64,000 bases of DNA, from the NCBI RefSeq assembly GCF_032854445.1, contig NC_088295.1, forward strand, positions 52,989,249-53,053,248, given 5' to 3'. Position 1 is the stretch's first letter; each line of letters begins with the position of its first letter. The DNA comes from Liolophura sinensis (taxonomy: Eukaryota; Mollusca; Polyplacophora; Chitonida; Chitonidae). Of this stretch, positions 14,601 to 28,600 are shown piece after piece. The position numbers and the translations under genes are program-made. The notes below the pieces were generated by a model. It worked only from the letters and a program-made list of their open reading frames with translations. It had not been told where the DNA came from and made no database searches.

Positions 14601-17600
14601 CCTTCAGTGATTCCAAGTATTACAACAATGGCATATTTGTACAAATTCTTAGCCCAGAGTGTCAATGAAAAATGGATCATTCATGTTACCACTAGATTTA
14701 TTAAGCATCTAACATTCCCTACTTTAATACCTAAAGCGGAATGCTTCTGTTGTCTTCGATAATCCAAACCAATGTTCTTCTTGTCTTCAATAATCCAAAC
14801 CAATGTTTTTGTTGTCTTCAATAATCCAAACCAATGTTTTGTTGTCTTCAATAATCCAATCCAATGTTTTTCTTGCCTTCAATAATCCAAACCAATGTTT
14901 TTCTTGTTTTCAATAATCCAAACCGATGTTTTTCTTGTCTTCAATAATCCAAACCAATGTTTTTGTTGTCTTCAATAATCCAAACCAATGTTTTTCTTGT
15001 CTTCAATAATCCAAACCAATGTTCTTCTTGTCTTCAATAATCCAAACTACTTTTTTGCTGTCTTCAATAATCCAATCCAATGTTTTTCTTGCCTTCAATA
15101 ATCCAAACCAATGTTTTGTTGTTTTCAATAATCCAAACCAATGTTCTTCTTGTCTTCAATAATCCAAACCAATGTTTTTGTTGTCTTCAATAATCCAAAC
15201 CAATGTTTTTCTTGTCTTCAATAATCCAAACCAATGTTCTTCTTGTCTTCAATAATCCAAACTACTTTTTTGCTGTCTTCAATAATCCACACCAATGTTT
15301 TATTGAAAGCTTCTTGAAATCCTAAGATTAACATATCCAAGTAAAAGCAACTACTTGATTCATAACAATTAACCTGCAGTGACAAATGAATTCCTTGACA
15401 CTTGAAGCAATCTTGGCTGAGGATATATATCAATGTATCCATTATACACTTGCATTTATAAACAGTTTTGGATGTGGCCAATATTGTTCCCCAAAGTGGT
15501 TCGGAATTGTGCTGTAGTGGTAATAAAAAAATAAATTGAATGGTTATCAAGTGGGAAGAAGCTGAACGCCAGCAATAGTACTGATTCACCACATTAGATG
15601 TGTGTTTTGTCCTGTAATCAAGTGGGAACAAACTGAATGTCAGCAATAGTACTGATTCACCACGTTAGATGTGTGTTTTGTCCTGTAATCAAGTGGGAAC
15701 AGACTGAATGCCAGCAATAGTACTGATTCACCACGTTAGATGTGTGTTTTGTCCTGTAATCAAGTGGGAACAGACTGAATGCCAGCAATAGTACTGATTC
15801 ACCACGTTAGATGTGTGTTTTGTCCTGTAATCAAGTGGGAACAGACTGAATGCCAGCAATAGTACTGATTCACCACGTTAGATGTGTGTTTTGTCCTGTA
15901 ATCAAGTGGGAACAGACTGAATGCCAGCAATAGTACTGATTCACCATGTTAGATGTGTGTTTTGTCCTGTAATCAAGTGGGAACAGACTGAATGCCAGCA
16001 ACAGTACTGATTCACCACGTTAGATGTGTGTTTTGTCCTGTAATCAAGTGGGAACAAACTGAATGTCAGCAATAGTACTGATTCACCACGTTAGATGTGT
16101 GTTTTGTCTTGTAATCAAACAGTCCATCTATAGGTTAATATCACTGCCAACAATAGCAATTATTCACTAGCAATGTCACATGCATGTTCATCAATGGCCA
16201 TAAAAAGTGGATGACTGTTATGAAAGGTGGCTGTAATCCCAAAGTCCTTTCTTGGAGCTGCGTGCTGTTGTCCAGCCAACACACATGTACTCTATCAAGT
16301 AACAGTGCAGGATCATGTAACAGTACAGGATCAAATACAATGACATTCCTATATTCCTTTACGTGAGCCCAAATTACAGAATCCTAAAAAAACCCTCAAA
16401 TTATGGAGAATATTGCCTGGCAAATTAATCAACATAAATGATCAAATAAATTCTCTATCTTTATGTGTACTGACTACAAAAATGTTTTAAGTAATATTGA
16501 CATGATAATTGGTATAAAAATGTTTTAAGTAATATTGACATGATAATTGGTATATAAGGCACTGATTTCCGGTTTCTTAATATCTGATAATAAACTGGCC
16601 TGAATAAACCTATTAAAGGGTTTCCTAATTGAGTTACAGGTATCCTACTAATTGCAGTTCCAAACCTAGCCATCCTGTAACACCACAGTATTTTGAGGCA
16701 GACCAACATCAAGCCACAGAGATAACCATCAAAGGCAAAATGATACCCACCATTTTCACCATCGAACAGTTCACGGTCTCATTGCTGCAATGCCCAATAC
16801 CCTTTGTCCCATGATTTCCCAAGATCAGCAGCTTTGGAAGCAACATCAATGGAAGGCCAAAGTTTTATGGCGGCAATCTGCTGAACAATTGTCCACCAAG
16901 AACTTCAATTTCTCCAATGTTTCCCAAAAGGATTGGCCAGACAATTCAACAACAAACCATACTTCAGTCAGGTACATGGGCCATCCTTATAAATTTGTGT
17001 CTTTGACGCAGGCTGACCAGTTCATTGGACTCAAAAGAATTTGGGGTTAAGAAATTTTTATTATACTATTGACAGTGACTTGGGTAAGAGTGTTTCTTCT
17101 CCTGGTGCCCAATCTAGATCAAAGGTTAACTTGGCTGCACAAAAATGAGATTGTGCTTTCTAAGATGAAATTTACAGAGAGCCTACATGTACATGTTGAT
17201 AATAAAACATCTGGAGTTTGATTTATTTACCTGATTGGTGTTATACACCGTACTCAAGAATATTCCACTTATATGACGGCATTATGGTCGGAGGAAACCG
17301 GAGAGAGTCTAGAGGAAACCCACAACCATCCGAGTTGCTGGGAAACCTTCCTATGTACGGCCAGAGAGGGTGCCAGCATGAGCTGGACTCACAGTGACTG
17401 CATTGGTTAGAGGCTCCTGGGTCATTGTGCTGCACTGGTGCGCTAACCACCTCAACCACAGAGGCTGCTCTTGAGTTTGAGATCAAGTGAGAAAAACAAT
17501 GCACTTCCTTGGGAATGCTTTTTGATGCTCTTCACTAGGAACTGTAAAATTTTACATTTCACTTCATTCCATGCTAAATTTTTTATAATTTGCTCCCAGC

Positions 17601-20600
17601 TATTTAAAAGCAACTTAAACTGCAACTGTATTTATATTCTTCACTTTATTTAATATGCAATTTATTAGCTGAATGTCATCTTGGGTAACTGTTACATGTA
17701 ACAAAGAGCAACAACAATGTTGACTTTTTGGCAATCGTCTTTGATCACCTGTACTGCTGTAGTTATAGTGTTGTTAGTACAATATAACCAATACATTTTA
17801 CCTATGTCTGGTAGTGTCCTTACAGGCCTGGATGCATTTATTTATTTATCTGACAGTTGTTTAATGCCACAGGTGAATTTTTCACTGACTGTTACAATGT
17901 TAGGACATCATTTAAAAATAAAAGGACTTAAACGCAACAAACGTAGGTTAAAGGACGTCTAATGGTAAACGACCCTCTTCAATTAATTTAATCAATGGGA
18001 TATACAATCTAGCTGATCCACTGAACAGCTTAGCGTAATAAGTAAGCAAAGTAACTCATGAAGAAATTCATTTTGTTGATCTCAACATTTCAACTTTAAT
18101 TATGTTAAAATTATGAACTTTTTAAAATTAAAGTCAAAATATTGAGATCATCAAAATGAATTTCTTCAGAGTTAATTTGCTTATTTATTATTGGATATAT
18201 ACAACCTTTTTAAATATAGAACTTTCAGCAACAACACCAATATAGCACATAAATAAGGTAACTCCTAAACACCCTTGTTTTCTGACAGGCACATGTAAGA
18301 TCTTACCGCCAGCTGACTCAAGAGCATCTATCTATACATTTATCTAAACAATGGGTTGTAACACATTTTTCTATCACACAAGATACATCTGATCACCTGG
18401 CATATATGCACAATGGTAAACAGTCTTCATTCCTGTTTATAAACATAGTAGGCTAAGGAATATTTGCCAGTGATATAACTGGTTACATTTTCATATGCTC
18501 GGTGCACATTTCTTATTTCCATACAGAATCCGAGTGATTTGGGGATGTATACAAGTATGATATATATACCCAAGCCAAGTCTGTGTCAAAGTAAACAATC
18601 TGAGGCTATGTAAAAAGGTGAGGGTTAAAGAGAGGGGTCAGACAGACCGAACAGTTCCATACCCTACATGCAAGTGCGTATGTGCTGTAAGGTCATACAC
18701 AAAGGTACAGTAACTGGTTTCTTGGAGAACACTTATACTTATTAATATTATACTAAATCAATTAAGTATTATGAGGCTCTACATGAATCCAAATACTTCA
18801 CTTCACATATTGAATTGAAATCATTTCTAGAATCATTCACCAGACCTAGTATTTATTTATTTATTTGATTGGTGGTTTACGCCATACTCAAGAATATTTC
18901 AATTACACGACGATGCTGACAGTATTATGGTGGGAGGAAACCTGGCAGAGCTGGAGGAAACCCAGATCTACATCTAAACCACAATGTATGGAAACATTTA
19001 ATTATTTTCAGCAGGTCTTCATAGTTTTAATATCATGCACTGCAGATTTTGGAAATGGGGACCTGTCAAATGACCTTGACATCATTTTACTGAGATCAAT
19101 TTAAGAAAAGTTCCTGCTATGAGTGTCTAGTGGCAGTTTTATAGTGAATAAGGTGGGCCATGTTATTATTTTATAACAAAAATATTAAATTTTTTAACCT
19201 CATCCACCTTATTGACAATAAAGCTGCGGCTAGAAACATTATTTATAGTGCTCAGGAAAGATTATTCCAATTCTATAACCCTCCCCAAAACGTTTAATCC
19301 GGGTAATACCCAGTTACATGTAACTAAGAAAAACTCCAGTCAGGTAAACACTTTCACACCTATGCAAAGTAGCACTGGTAGATACCAGTTACATTATTCT
19401 AAAAAGCGCGTGACCTACAAAGTCATAAACATCAAACAAACCTATTGTTTCTGGCCGCCTCCCCATTTAGCTTCGCAGGGTTTAAATTTAGCGTCACAAA
19501 GAAAAATGACATCAGCCTTCACAGTAATTCAGCTGCACAGTGTTTACTTTTTTTATATATACAGCCCTGTGGGCATGGTAGTGCAAGTATGTGTATGTCA
19601 ACCCACTTGACCAGCCAATGACAATCAAAAATCATACATGATGTTGGGACAACACTAGGCCAAATGAATATATTTGTCTTTGAAGTACCCACATATTTTT
19701 CTCTATTTTTACCATTTTGCGACTATTTACGCATTTACATGAACAGTTAGAATACCACTCAAACTGAGGTAAGAGGCCGTATTTCACCGGGTGACATGTG
19801 ACCATTTGTCAGCTATCACACTGTCATCGCTGCTCTGGTTTTACTCTCTATGCTGTATGTCTCTAATTTTATTATTATAACAGAAGAACACAGCTGCTTT
19901 TGACCTTGCTTTGCCTTTCAGCCATAGGGGCATAGTGCACAAGTTATGTGTATCCCTGTTTCTTTAATATGGCATATCCAATGGCCTCATCAGCTGTATG
20001 GGCATGGTGCACAAGTAATGTGTTTCCCTGTTTCTCCAACATGGCATATCCAATGGCCTCATCAGCTGTATGAGCATAGTGCACAAGTAATGTGTTTCCT
20101 TGTTTCTCTAACAAGGCACATCCCATGTGATATCCCATTGCCTCATCAGAAATCCAGATTACAAGTTGATTTGTAGTTACCAAGCAAATCAGAAGAAAAA
20201 AAAACCAGACTGCTTAGATCTGTTTTTTGCAAAATAATTAAGATAATAATGTATGTTGTCTTTGTTTTAACAGTCCGCGAAGGAAGAAATTCTTGTGTTT
20301 TTTACTTTTGTGTTCTATTTTGATCCTTCCATGTAACAGGTAAAGCGAAAACTAACCTAAAAGTCAAATGTATGTAAAAACTCAACACATCCATGCACCC
20401 GTACATGTACATGCATGTGTGTAAATCCACAGCATTTCATATTGTAACATAACTTAGAAGCACTTAAACATAAACACAGATTCTGTCCTTTTCCATCCTA
20501 CTCGGATCAGGTACACGCTTTGACACTACAGATACCTGTAAAAGTTAAAACAAGTATTCATGCAGGGTGAGGTTTTCTAAATTAAAGACCGGTAGATCCA

Positions 20601-22481
20601 GGATCAATCCTTGATCGAGTCACACCTAAAACTTTAAAAGAGGCATTCAAGCATGAAGGGGATAGTGCAACGACTGTTTGACCCGTATCAGTATAATGGC
20701 TCGGGCGGGGTGGCTTACTTGCCTTCGGTAAATCAGTGAAACAACACTAGATAAAAGAGCGGTGGAAATCCGTCCTGCTACAAGGAGGCACATTACACGT
20801 ACATGCACCCTAAGGATTCCTTCATCGTCATATGACTGAAAAATTGTTGAGTACGATGTTAAACCCCAAGCACTCACTCACTCATTCTAAATTAAAGGTT
20901 CTATCCCCAAGTAGTAAAGGTGTCTTTGTGGTCCAGATTAAAGAAATGTTTTTATGAATTTATATAAAGCAAACGAGGCTTTCTGAGAGGTTTTCAAGTT
21001 AGTGAATTGTCATGAGCATGTTATATTAGTAAATTTAATTGCACTTATTCAGCATCAAACCTTTCAACAAAGGAACATTAGCAAACTGAAGAGTTTCTGT
21101 CTTGATAACGCTGTAACCTTTACCCTGAGGTAGAAAAGGTGTCCCTAAGAGATTTGACTCCTTTTACATGTACATCACTCCAGAGTCAGCCATTATGTAA
21201 CACATGGGGAAAACATTAGCTTCGCAACAAAGCTGATATCAAAACTTTACAAGGACTATTACTCCAGACAGAGGTATGCGTGGACCTTAGTTCAACCTTG
21301 CCGACTCAACATACAATGCTAGGCAGAATAACGAACCAGAAGCTACTCTGGGAATGCCTCCGTGCTCGGCAGTAAACCATGCCAGCTATTCCTGCAGTCA
21401 GCATTCACCTGCACGGTTCTTAGCAGGCTGGGTCATAGGGCCTGGCTGTATACACATCTACCTGTCTACCCAAACACCTACTTAGGCTGGGGCCCTGTGT
21501 GGCATGGGGCCCACCTGTTGAGACGAGCAGCAGTGAAGGTGGTCTGCGGGGGTCGTGGACACGGAAAAAGACTAGTATGAAAAGACAGCTTACAAACAAA
21601 CAATACAAGTATGTATGTGATGTGCAATTCAAATGTGACATGCACCCGTATGAATAAATTATAGAATAGCAATTAATAACATATTTGTTTCTATGTGCCT
21701 TAATTTTAATAATTTTAGTTATTTGCGTTTAACTGGTCTGTCATTGGATTATGGTTCTTTGATTCTTTTTCATCCCTGCGTTTAACTGGTCTGTCATTTG
21801 ATTACGGTTCTTTGATTCTTTTCATCTCTGTGTTTAACTGGTCTGTCATTTGATTACGGTTCTTTGATTCTTTTTCATCTCTGTGTTTAACTGGCCTGTC
21901 ATTTGATTACGGATCTTTGATTCTTTACTCCTGAAGGACATAATGAATAAGGCAATAAACTTACTCAACAAATGTGACAATGAAATCAAACTTGTGAAAT
22001 GCAATAAAAAATGACAATGGCAATTAAAATTAAAGTATGAAAGCAATTAAAACATTTGACAGGCAGTAAAATATGTGAAACAATATGTGATTCTACTAAA
22101 ATATGAATAAAACAAAAACGCTTTGGGTTTAACATCGTACCTAACAATTTTTCATTCATAAGATGTCGAGGAGTCATTAGGCGTGTTAACATATACTGTG
22201 TCTTCTTGTGGCAGGGCGAGTCCATGCCACCAAAGTGTTGCCGCCACTGAAGTATCATGCCGAAGACACCAGACATGACATTACACCCAGTCACATTAAT
22301 TATACTTACACCGGGCCAATCTGTCCTCTTTCCCTGCTCTAACCTCTCAGTGCTCTGCGCCAAGCAAGGCAGCAAGAACTACCATTTTTAAAGTCTTTGG
22401 TATGACCCGACCCAGGTCTCCCAACTTCGAGGCATACACTCTAGTCATTAGGCCACCAAAGCAGTACTAAAAATCTAAACG

Positions 22482-22539
<58 letters not shown>

Positions 22540-22571
22540 AAAAAAAACAAATGCTTATTCTAAACTGTAGC

Positions 22572-22636
<65 letters not shown>

Positions 22637-25578
22637 GTATGTGACTGGCAATTATGGTATATCTTATTATATGTTGCACATCATCATAACAATATGTATA
22701 CTCTGACAAAAATATGTGTCAAAACATATGTACTGTATCTAACCTCGTAGCATTTTTGCAACTATTTCAGGGTCACTGAACACATTTTTTGTTAAGTTTG
22801 ATTAAGTTCTTATCAGAAAAACTTACATGTCACTGTTAGCATCAAAAGTGTTATTTCAAGGTCTGTATGTGCTTCTGCAAAGTGCATGTGACAAACTTCA
22901 GGTGAAATATACATATTTTAATATTCAAAAATAGTATTCCATATTACAGAATACATGAGCAGGCATAAATAAAAGTTTGTGCCTTCACCTGTTACATGTA
23001 TATACACTTGTCTTAAACATATACACTACATGTATATATATATTCATACTGGATACTTACTGAAGCTGTTGCATCAGTCACCAAGATAACCATGATCTCA
23101 GCCCACACCCAAAGTTTTCAGGTTAAGAAAGATATATCCCGGGGAATTGGTAGCCAATCCCCTTCACATCAAGATGTGGACATTTGTATGTACACTGGCA
23201 AGATGCCAAAACAAGTTAAAAGGTCATTCTGAAGATTGAATAGGTATAGTTCTTCACCAATTTCAAAAGGTTTGTTACAGCTCCTCTACAGATTGTGCAG
23301 AATGGAGGCCACATATATACACATTTATTTATTCATTTATTTCATTTCACGGATGCTTATGAATGTATCACTCTGCGACAGTACATTGCTTAAGTCTTGT
23401 TTTTAAACATGACTTCAACTAATTGAGAGCAATTGCCAACTTGCTGTCAAAATTAGTCGTGAAACTTAATTGGAACGCGATAAAGTTCTTGTTGAAATCG
23501 AGAATCAGCCGTTCGCAATCTTATTACCATATATGGCAAGCCCAGACAGCATTTGCTGAGGTAATAGCTGGAAGTTAACAAAATCTGTCTCTATGCACAG
23601 ATGATAAATGCCAGTGGATCTATGCTTTTTCAACACCAATTTGGTGAGTAAGTCAATATTAATTTGCCACACTGACGAGTACATTGCTACATATTTACTT
23701 GCCATGCCATTTTATTCCGCCACACGTGATCGGTTGGCGACCATATATTTTGAGCCTTCACTTGTCTACGGCTATAAAGGGTAACAGAGCTTCTGGGTCC
23801 TAAACTATCCTGGTTCCTTACAAAGTGTGCATGGAGTGGTTGAGAGGCATAGTGGGGGTACCACACAGGGATAGTGGAAGTGAATAATAGCCTGGAGGCA
23901 CAGTGTGTAAACAGGGATACACCGGGTGGTTATGAGCCATGGTGTCCGTACCAGAAAGGGATATGAAGAGTGGTTGAGAGGCATAGTGGGGGTACCACAC
24001 AGGGATAGTGGAAGTGATTAATAGCCCGGAGGCACAGTGTCTAAACAGGGATACACCGGGTGGTTATGCCATGGTGTCCGTACCAGAAAGGGATATGAAG
24101 AGTGGTTGAGAGGCACAGTGTCTGTACCACAAAGGGATATGAAGAGTGGTTGAGAGGCATACTGTCTTTACCATACAGGGGAACATGACGTGGTTGAGGG
24201 GCATAGTGCCTGTACCACATGGCGATACATGGAGCGGTGAGAGGCACAGTGTCTGTACCAGACAGGGATACATGGTGTAGTTGAAAGGAAAGGTCTTTGC
24301 ACCACACAAGGATACACATAGTGGATAAGAGGTACAGTGTCTGTACTACATGGGGATACATGGAGTGATTGAGAAACAGTGTCTGCACCACATGGGGATA
24401 CATGGAGTGATTAAGAGGCATAGTGTCTGGACAACACAGGGATACACTGAATGGTTAAGAGGCATAGTGTCTACACCACACGGGGATATGGAGTGGGTGA
24501 GAGGCAGTGTCTTTGGCAGAGTAGCAAGGTTTCTGTACCACACATGAGTACATACATAATGGTTGTATGGCAAGGTATCTGTGCCACAGATTTAGTGACA
24601 TTTAGTGACAGAGTGGCAAGGTGTCTATACCAAATTCAGGTGGGGATAAATGTAGTGGCTGAATGTGTGTCAAAATGTCTGTATACATACAGGATGCAAG
24701 TGGCTTTGAAGGGCAAAGTGGCTGTGCCACACAGGATGCAAGCGGCTATGAATGGCAATGTGTATGTGCCACACAGGATGCAAGTGGCTTTGAATGGCAA
24801 AGTGGCTGTGCCACACAGGATGCAAGTGGCTTTGAATGGCAAAGTGTCTGTGCCACACAGGATGCAAGTGGCTGTGAATGGCAATGTGTCTGTGCCACAC
24901 AGGATGCAAGTGGCTGTGAATGGCAAAGTGTCTGTGCCACACAGGATGCAAGTGGCTGTGAATAGCAAAGAGTCTGTGCCACATTGCAGAGCAACAAGGT
25001 GCATCACAAATGTACGTGTAAGCTAATGTCAAGTGGCAGAGTGTCACCACAGATTCAGGCCAAGTTGTGGGCACTGTAGGATACTGAAAGAGCCAACAGG
25101 TATGTGAGGCTAGGAAGATCGTCCACCTGTATATTTAAGTAGGTTATCACATGACACAGTCTAGCCTCTGACTGCTCTAGCTCCTATCATCTACTCAGAA
25201 TCAACTGCAACTCAGTTACAAGGGCTTGTTTGAAGACATAACACCAACATTTTTTGCTTTAATCCTCTCAACCTGAGAAGGTGAACAAATAAACGTCAGC
25301 TTATTAAGGGCTGGACTAAAAGGTGGCCTAGGGCCAACGGCTGACTCAGCATCTTAACAAGTTAGGCTGGATGAGTTACGTTACCAAATTCCACAAATAG
25401 CTACTAGTGAAGCAGTAAAAATATCGGAGGTTTCCTGAATGCCAGACAAGGGGTGAAAACCACCCAAACAAAAATGAGGATTACATGAAGCATATGGTGA
25501 AAAGTCTGTAAACTTGCCTAATTTCCCAGCTCAACCAGCTGCAGTCGCTCTGCTGTCGGGTGTTAAAAATCAAAGAAC

Positions 25579-25622
<44 letters not shown>

Positions 25623-28600
25623 AACAAGCATATAATTAAGCCTGCCATTCAGGACAACTTTCATGCTATACTAATTTACCTCTGTTGGTTTGAAACAGGG
25701 GGTTGTTTGCGAAGGGCCTACATGGATGGTTTCAATTGCAAACTGGCTGCTAGCCTGCATGTCGACACAAGTACTATCAGGTGTGTGAGAAAGGAGAGAG
25801 GACGTCAACTGGTGAACAATGTAATGAGTCACCAAATAGTGCTGACTATACAGTATCTATAGCAACACGTAAGGTGATGGTTGTACTAGCCAGTTTTATC
25901 CTACACCTTACATACCATGTTACAACCATTAGTCATCAGTGTAATACCGAGGTTACCACAGACGTGATACATACGTAATACATACGTAATATGCACGTAA
26001 TATTTAGCTTAAGGGGTTTCAATTACAAGCCATGCCTAAAATACATGTATGCTTGTATTTACAAATTGCATTTCTTCTCAAACACCCTTAGGAAATACTC
26101 CAGGGTAGTTTCTACTACAGAATGCAAGTTTGGTTCAACCCCAGTTCACCCTTCATGTACATTCAACTCTCTGTACTACAGAATTAGATATACACATAAA
26201 TGCATGTACTTAGTTGTGAAGATTAACAGCTCTCACCTGACTCATTTCTCTCCACAAACTAGGAATCGGTATAAACAATATGACCCTCTTGGCCTTTTGT
26301 CACTAGATTCATGAATGCCGGTGAACAAGTGTGGCTTAATATTTTAAATGACCTTAAAATTTGAGGGAATTAAGTAACTGATCTCACTCCACGTACATGT
26401 AACTCACCTTAAACTAGCCTACTAAATGAATTAGATATTAATATACATTGTTATACTTATATTGCTCATTCAGGCACATGTAATTAATACGCGTATAATC
26501 TACAGAAAATATATATCACCCTTTTTGCTGTGCTCTGAGAATAACCTAGTCAATAGACTCATAGTAGCCAACATGATTGTATTAGATTAGCCTGTTAAAA
26601 ATTATTAATACACTTCAAATTGGCCGACTTTGAAATATTTCCCTCCTTGGTGGGGTACCTGTATCATGTTTGTATGAAAACTAAGATCAATTTCACCACA
26701 AGATCAGAACAAATTGCCCTGGCTTAAAATTAATATTAATTTAATTGAATTCCTCACTATGAAGGTAATTAGTGAGCATCAAATCTGCTGAATATACAAT
26801 ATTGCCCTCCTTGGATGTTGCAAATACTTGACAATGCAAAAACATGACATTGCAAAAACATGACAAGGACAAAACAACTGGAAAGTTTTCCTTTGACAAC
26901 AACCTAAATATTTGTGTATAAATAATACAGAAATACCTATGCCAAATACATGTACATGTATCATTTATACAAGAAAAGGTACATATTCAACAGGTGGAAG
27001 AACATTTGAGATATGTGCACAATTCAGTTCACTTGCGAATTTTCATGAAGATGCTCTACCGTCACAATGTTAGAATATTTTAGAACGGTACATGTGCTTG
27101 CAACTAAAGAATTACCACCTGCTATTTGTTGTAGTCCTCAAATATGACTTCCGGGGGATGAGAATAATGAAAAACAGACACTACCTGGCTGTATGATCCA
27201 GCCAAGGTACCTATCATTTGCGTGTGTATTATTTGTGCAAGTGCCGAACTTAAGTAGATCAAGTATGCCAAACTTCAATGTGGATGTGAACCAAGTGCTT
27301 CAATTGAAAGAGAAACTGATCTCAAGTGAGGTGAAAAAGCGAGGGGCACTCGAGGAAAGGTCTCCCTGCTGGCAGTCTGTCAAGAGCAGCGAGTTCTGTG
27401 ACCAGACTCACCTGCCCAGACTAGCAGCCACAGGAAGACAAGCCAAGTCCCTGTCTACCCCAAGTCTGCTGCCTGGCTGTAAGGCAGGCACAGATAGGGG
27501 AACTGCTTGGCCACCTCCCAACCTCCTTCCTAGCCAGCCACAATACCAGCCAGCACCCACCAGACTTAACATCCTGTATTTAGGTCTCACCAAACAGACA
27601 ACACCTTACCTATTTTAAAACACATGTTATACATATACCGTTCTAAATTACATCATATTCTCTATAGATGCTTTCCGTAATCAGAGACTACGGAAGCGTA
27701 ACGTTATTACAAGCATAAAGATCAATCTAAGTACATGTACAGCTTCATATTTTTTTTTTTTGATTGGCGTTTTATGTTATACTCCTGAAAGAATACAAAC
27801 CCTTAAAATGATGTACATCCAAAATAGATCTTGATTCCTCTTTTTAGAAACTCTTGACTTTATATATACAAGCGTAACATTATTACAAGCATAAAAATCA
27901 ATCTAAGTACATGTACAGCTTCATTTTTTTTTTTTTTTTGATTGACGTTTTATGTTATACTCCTAAAAGAGCAACTGACTTTGAACAAGTACATGAAAGA
28001 TAAAAGAGTTAAACAGTTGTGGGCTATCTCCTAAGTCAACAATTTTGTGCATGCATGGTGGATAAGCTGATGTTTGAGCTCCAACTGTCAGAATACAAAC
28101 ACTTAAAATGATGTACACCAAAAATAGATCTTGATTCCTCTTTTTAGAAACTCTTGACTTTATATAGCATACATCAAAGAGTAACAGCTGACCTGTTATC
28201 AGAATTAGGGAAAATTCAAGCGACTTCAACTGCCCCTGCTCTGAGGCATAGGACAATCTAGCATTTCAGGTCACCTGTACCATACATCCACTCAGAAGCA
28301 TACTAAAATCTAATATTTGAAGTCAGGCGTATATCCAAGGAGCATAGTACAATCTAGTCTTAGCCCCCAAATGTACATTAACTAAGGAGCCTATAACAAT
28401 CTAGTATTTGCACCCAATGTACAGTATATCCACTCAGGAGACTATTACAATCTAGTATTTGCTCCCAAATGTATATCCACTCAGGAGACTGTTACAATCT
28501 AGTAGTTACACCCAAATGTATATCCACTCAGGAGACTATTACAATCTAGTATTTGCTCCCAAATGTATATCCACTCAGGAGACTGTTACAATCTAGTATT

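Noticed and set aside
14744-15300. Regular 31-bp repeats reminiscent of a CRISPR array
   Set aside because: There are no unique spacers between repeats and the host is a eukaryote; it is a plain minisatellite.
24451-25026. 191-codon open frame on the plus strand, with long frames on the minus strand too
   Set aside because: It lies in the 44-bp and 42-bp minisatellites; the 42-bp period keeps several frames open at once and the peptides are pure repeats.
27193-27618. 141-codon plus-strand frame
   Set aside because: Low-complexity Pro/Ser/Gln-rich translation, no recognised domain, in the antisense orientation inside the large intron, and no clear splice sites.
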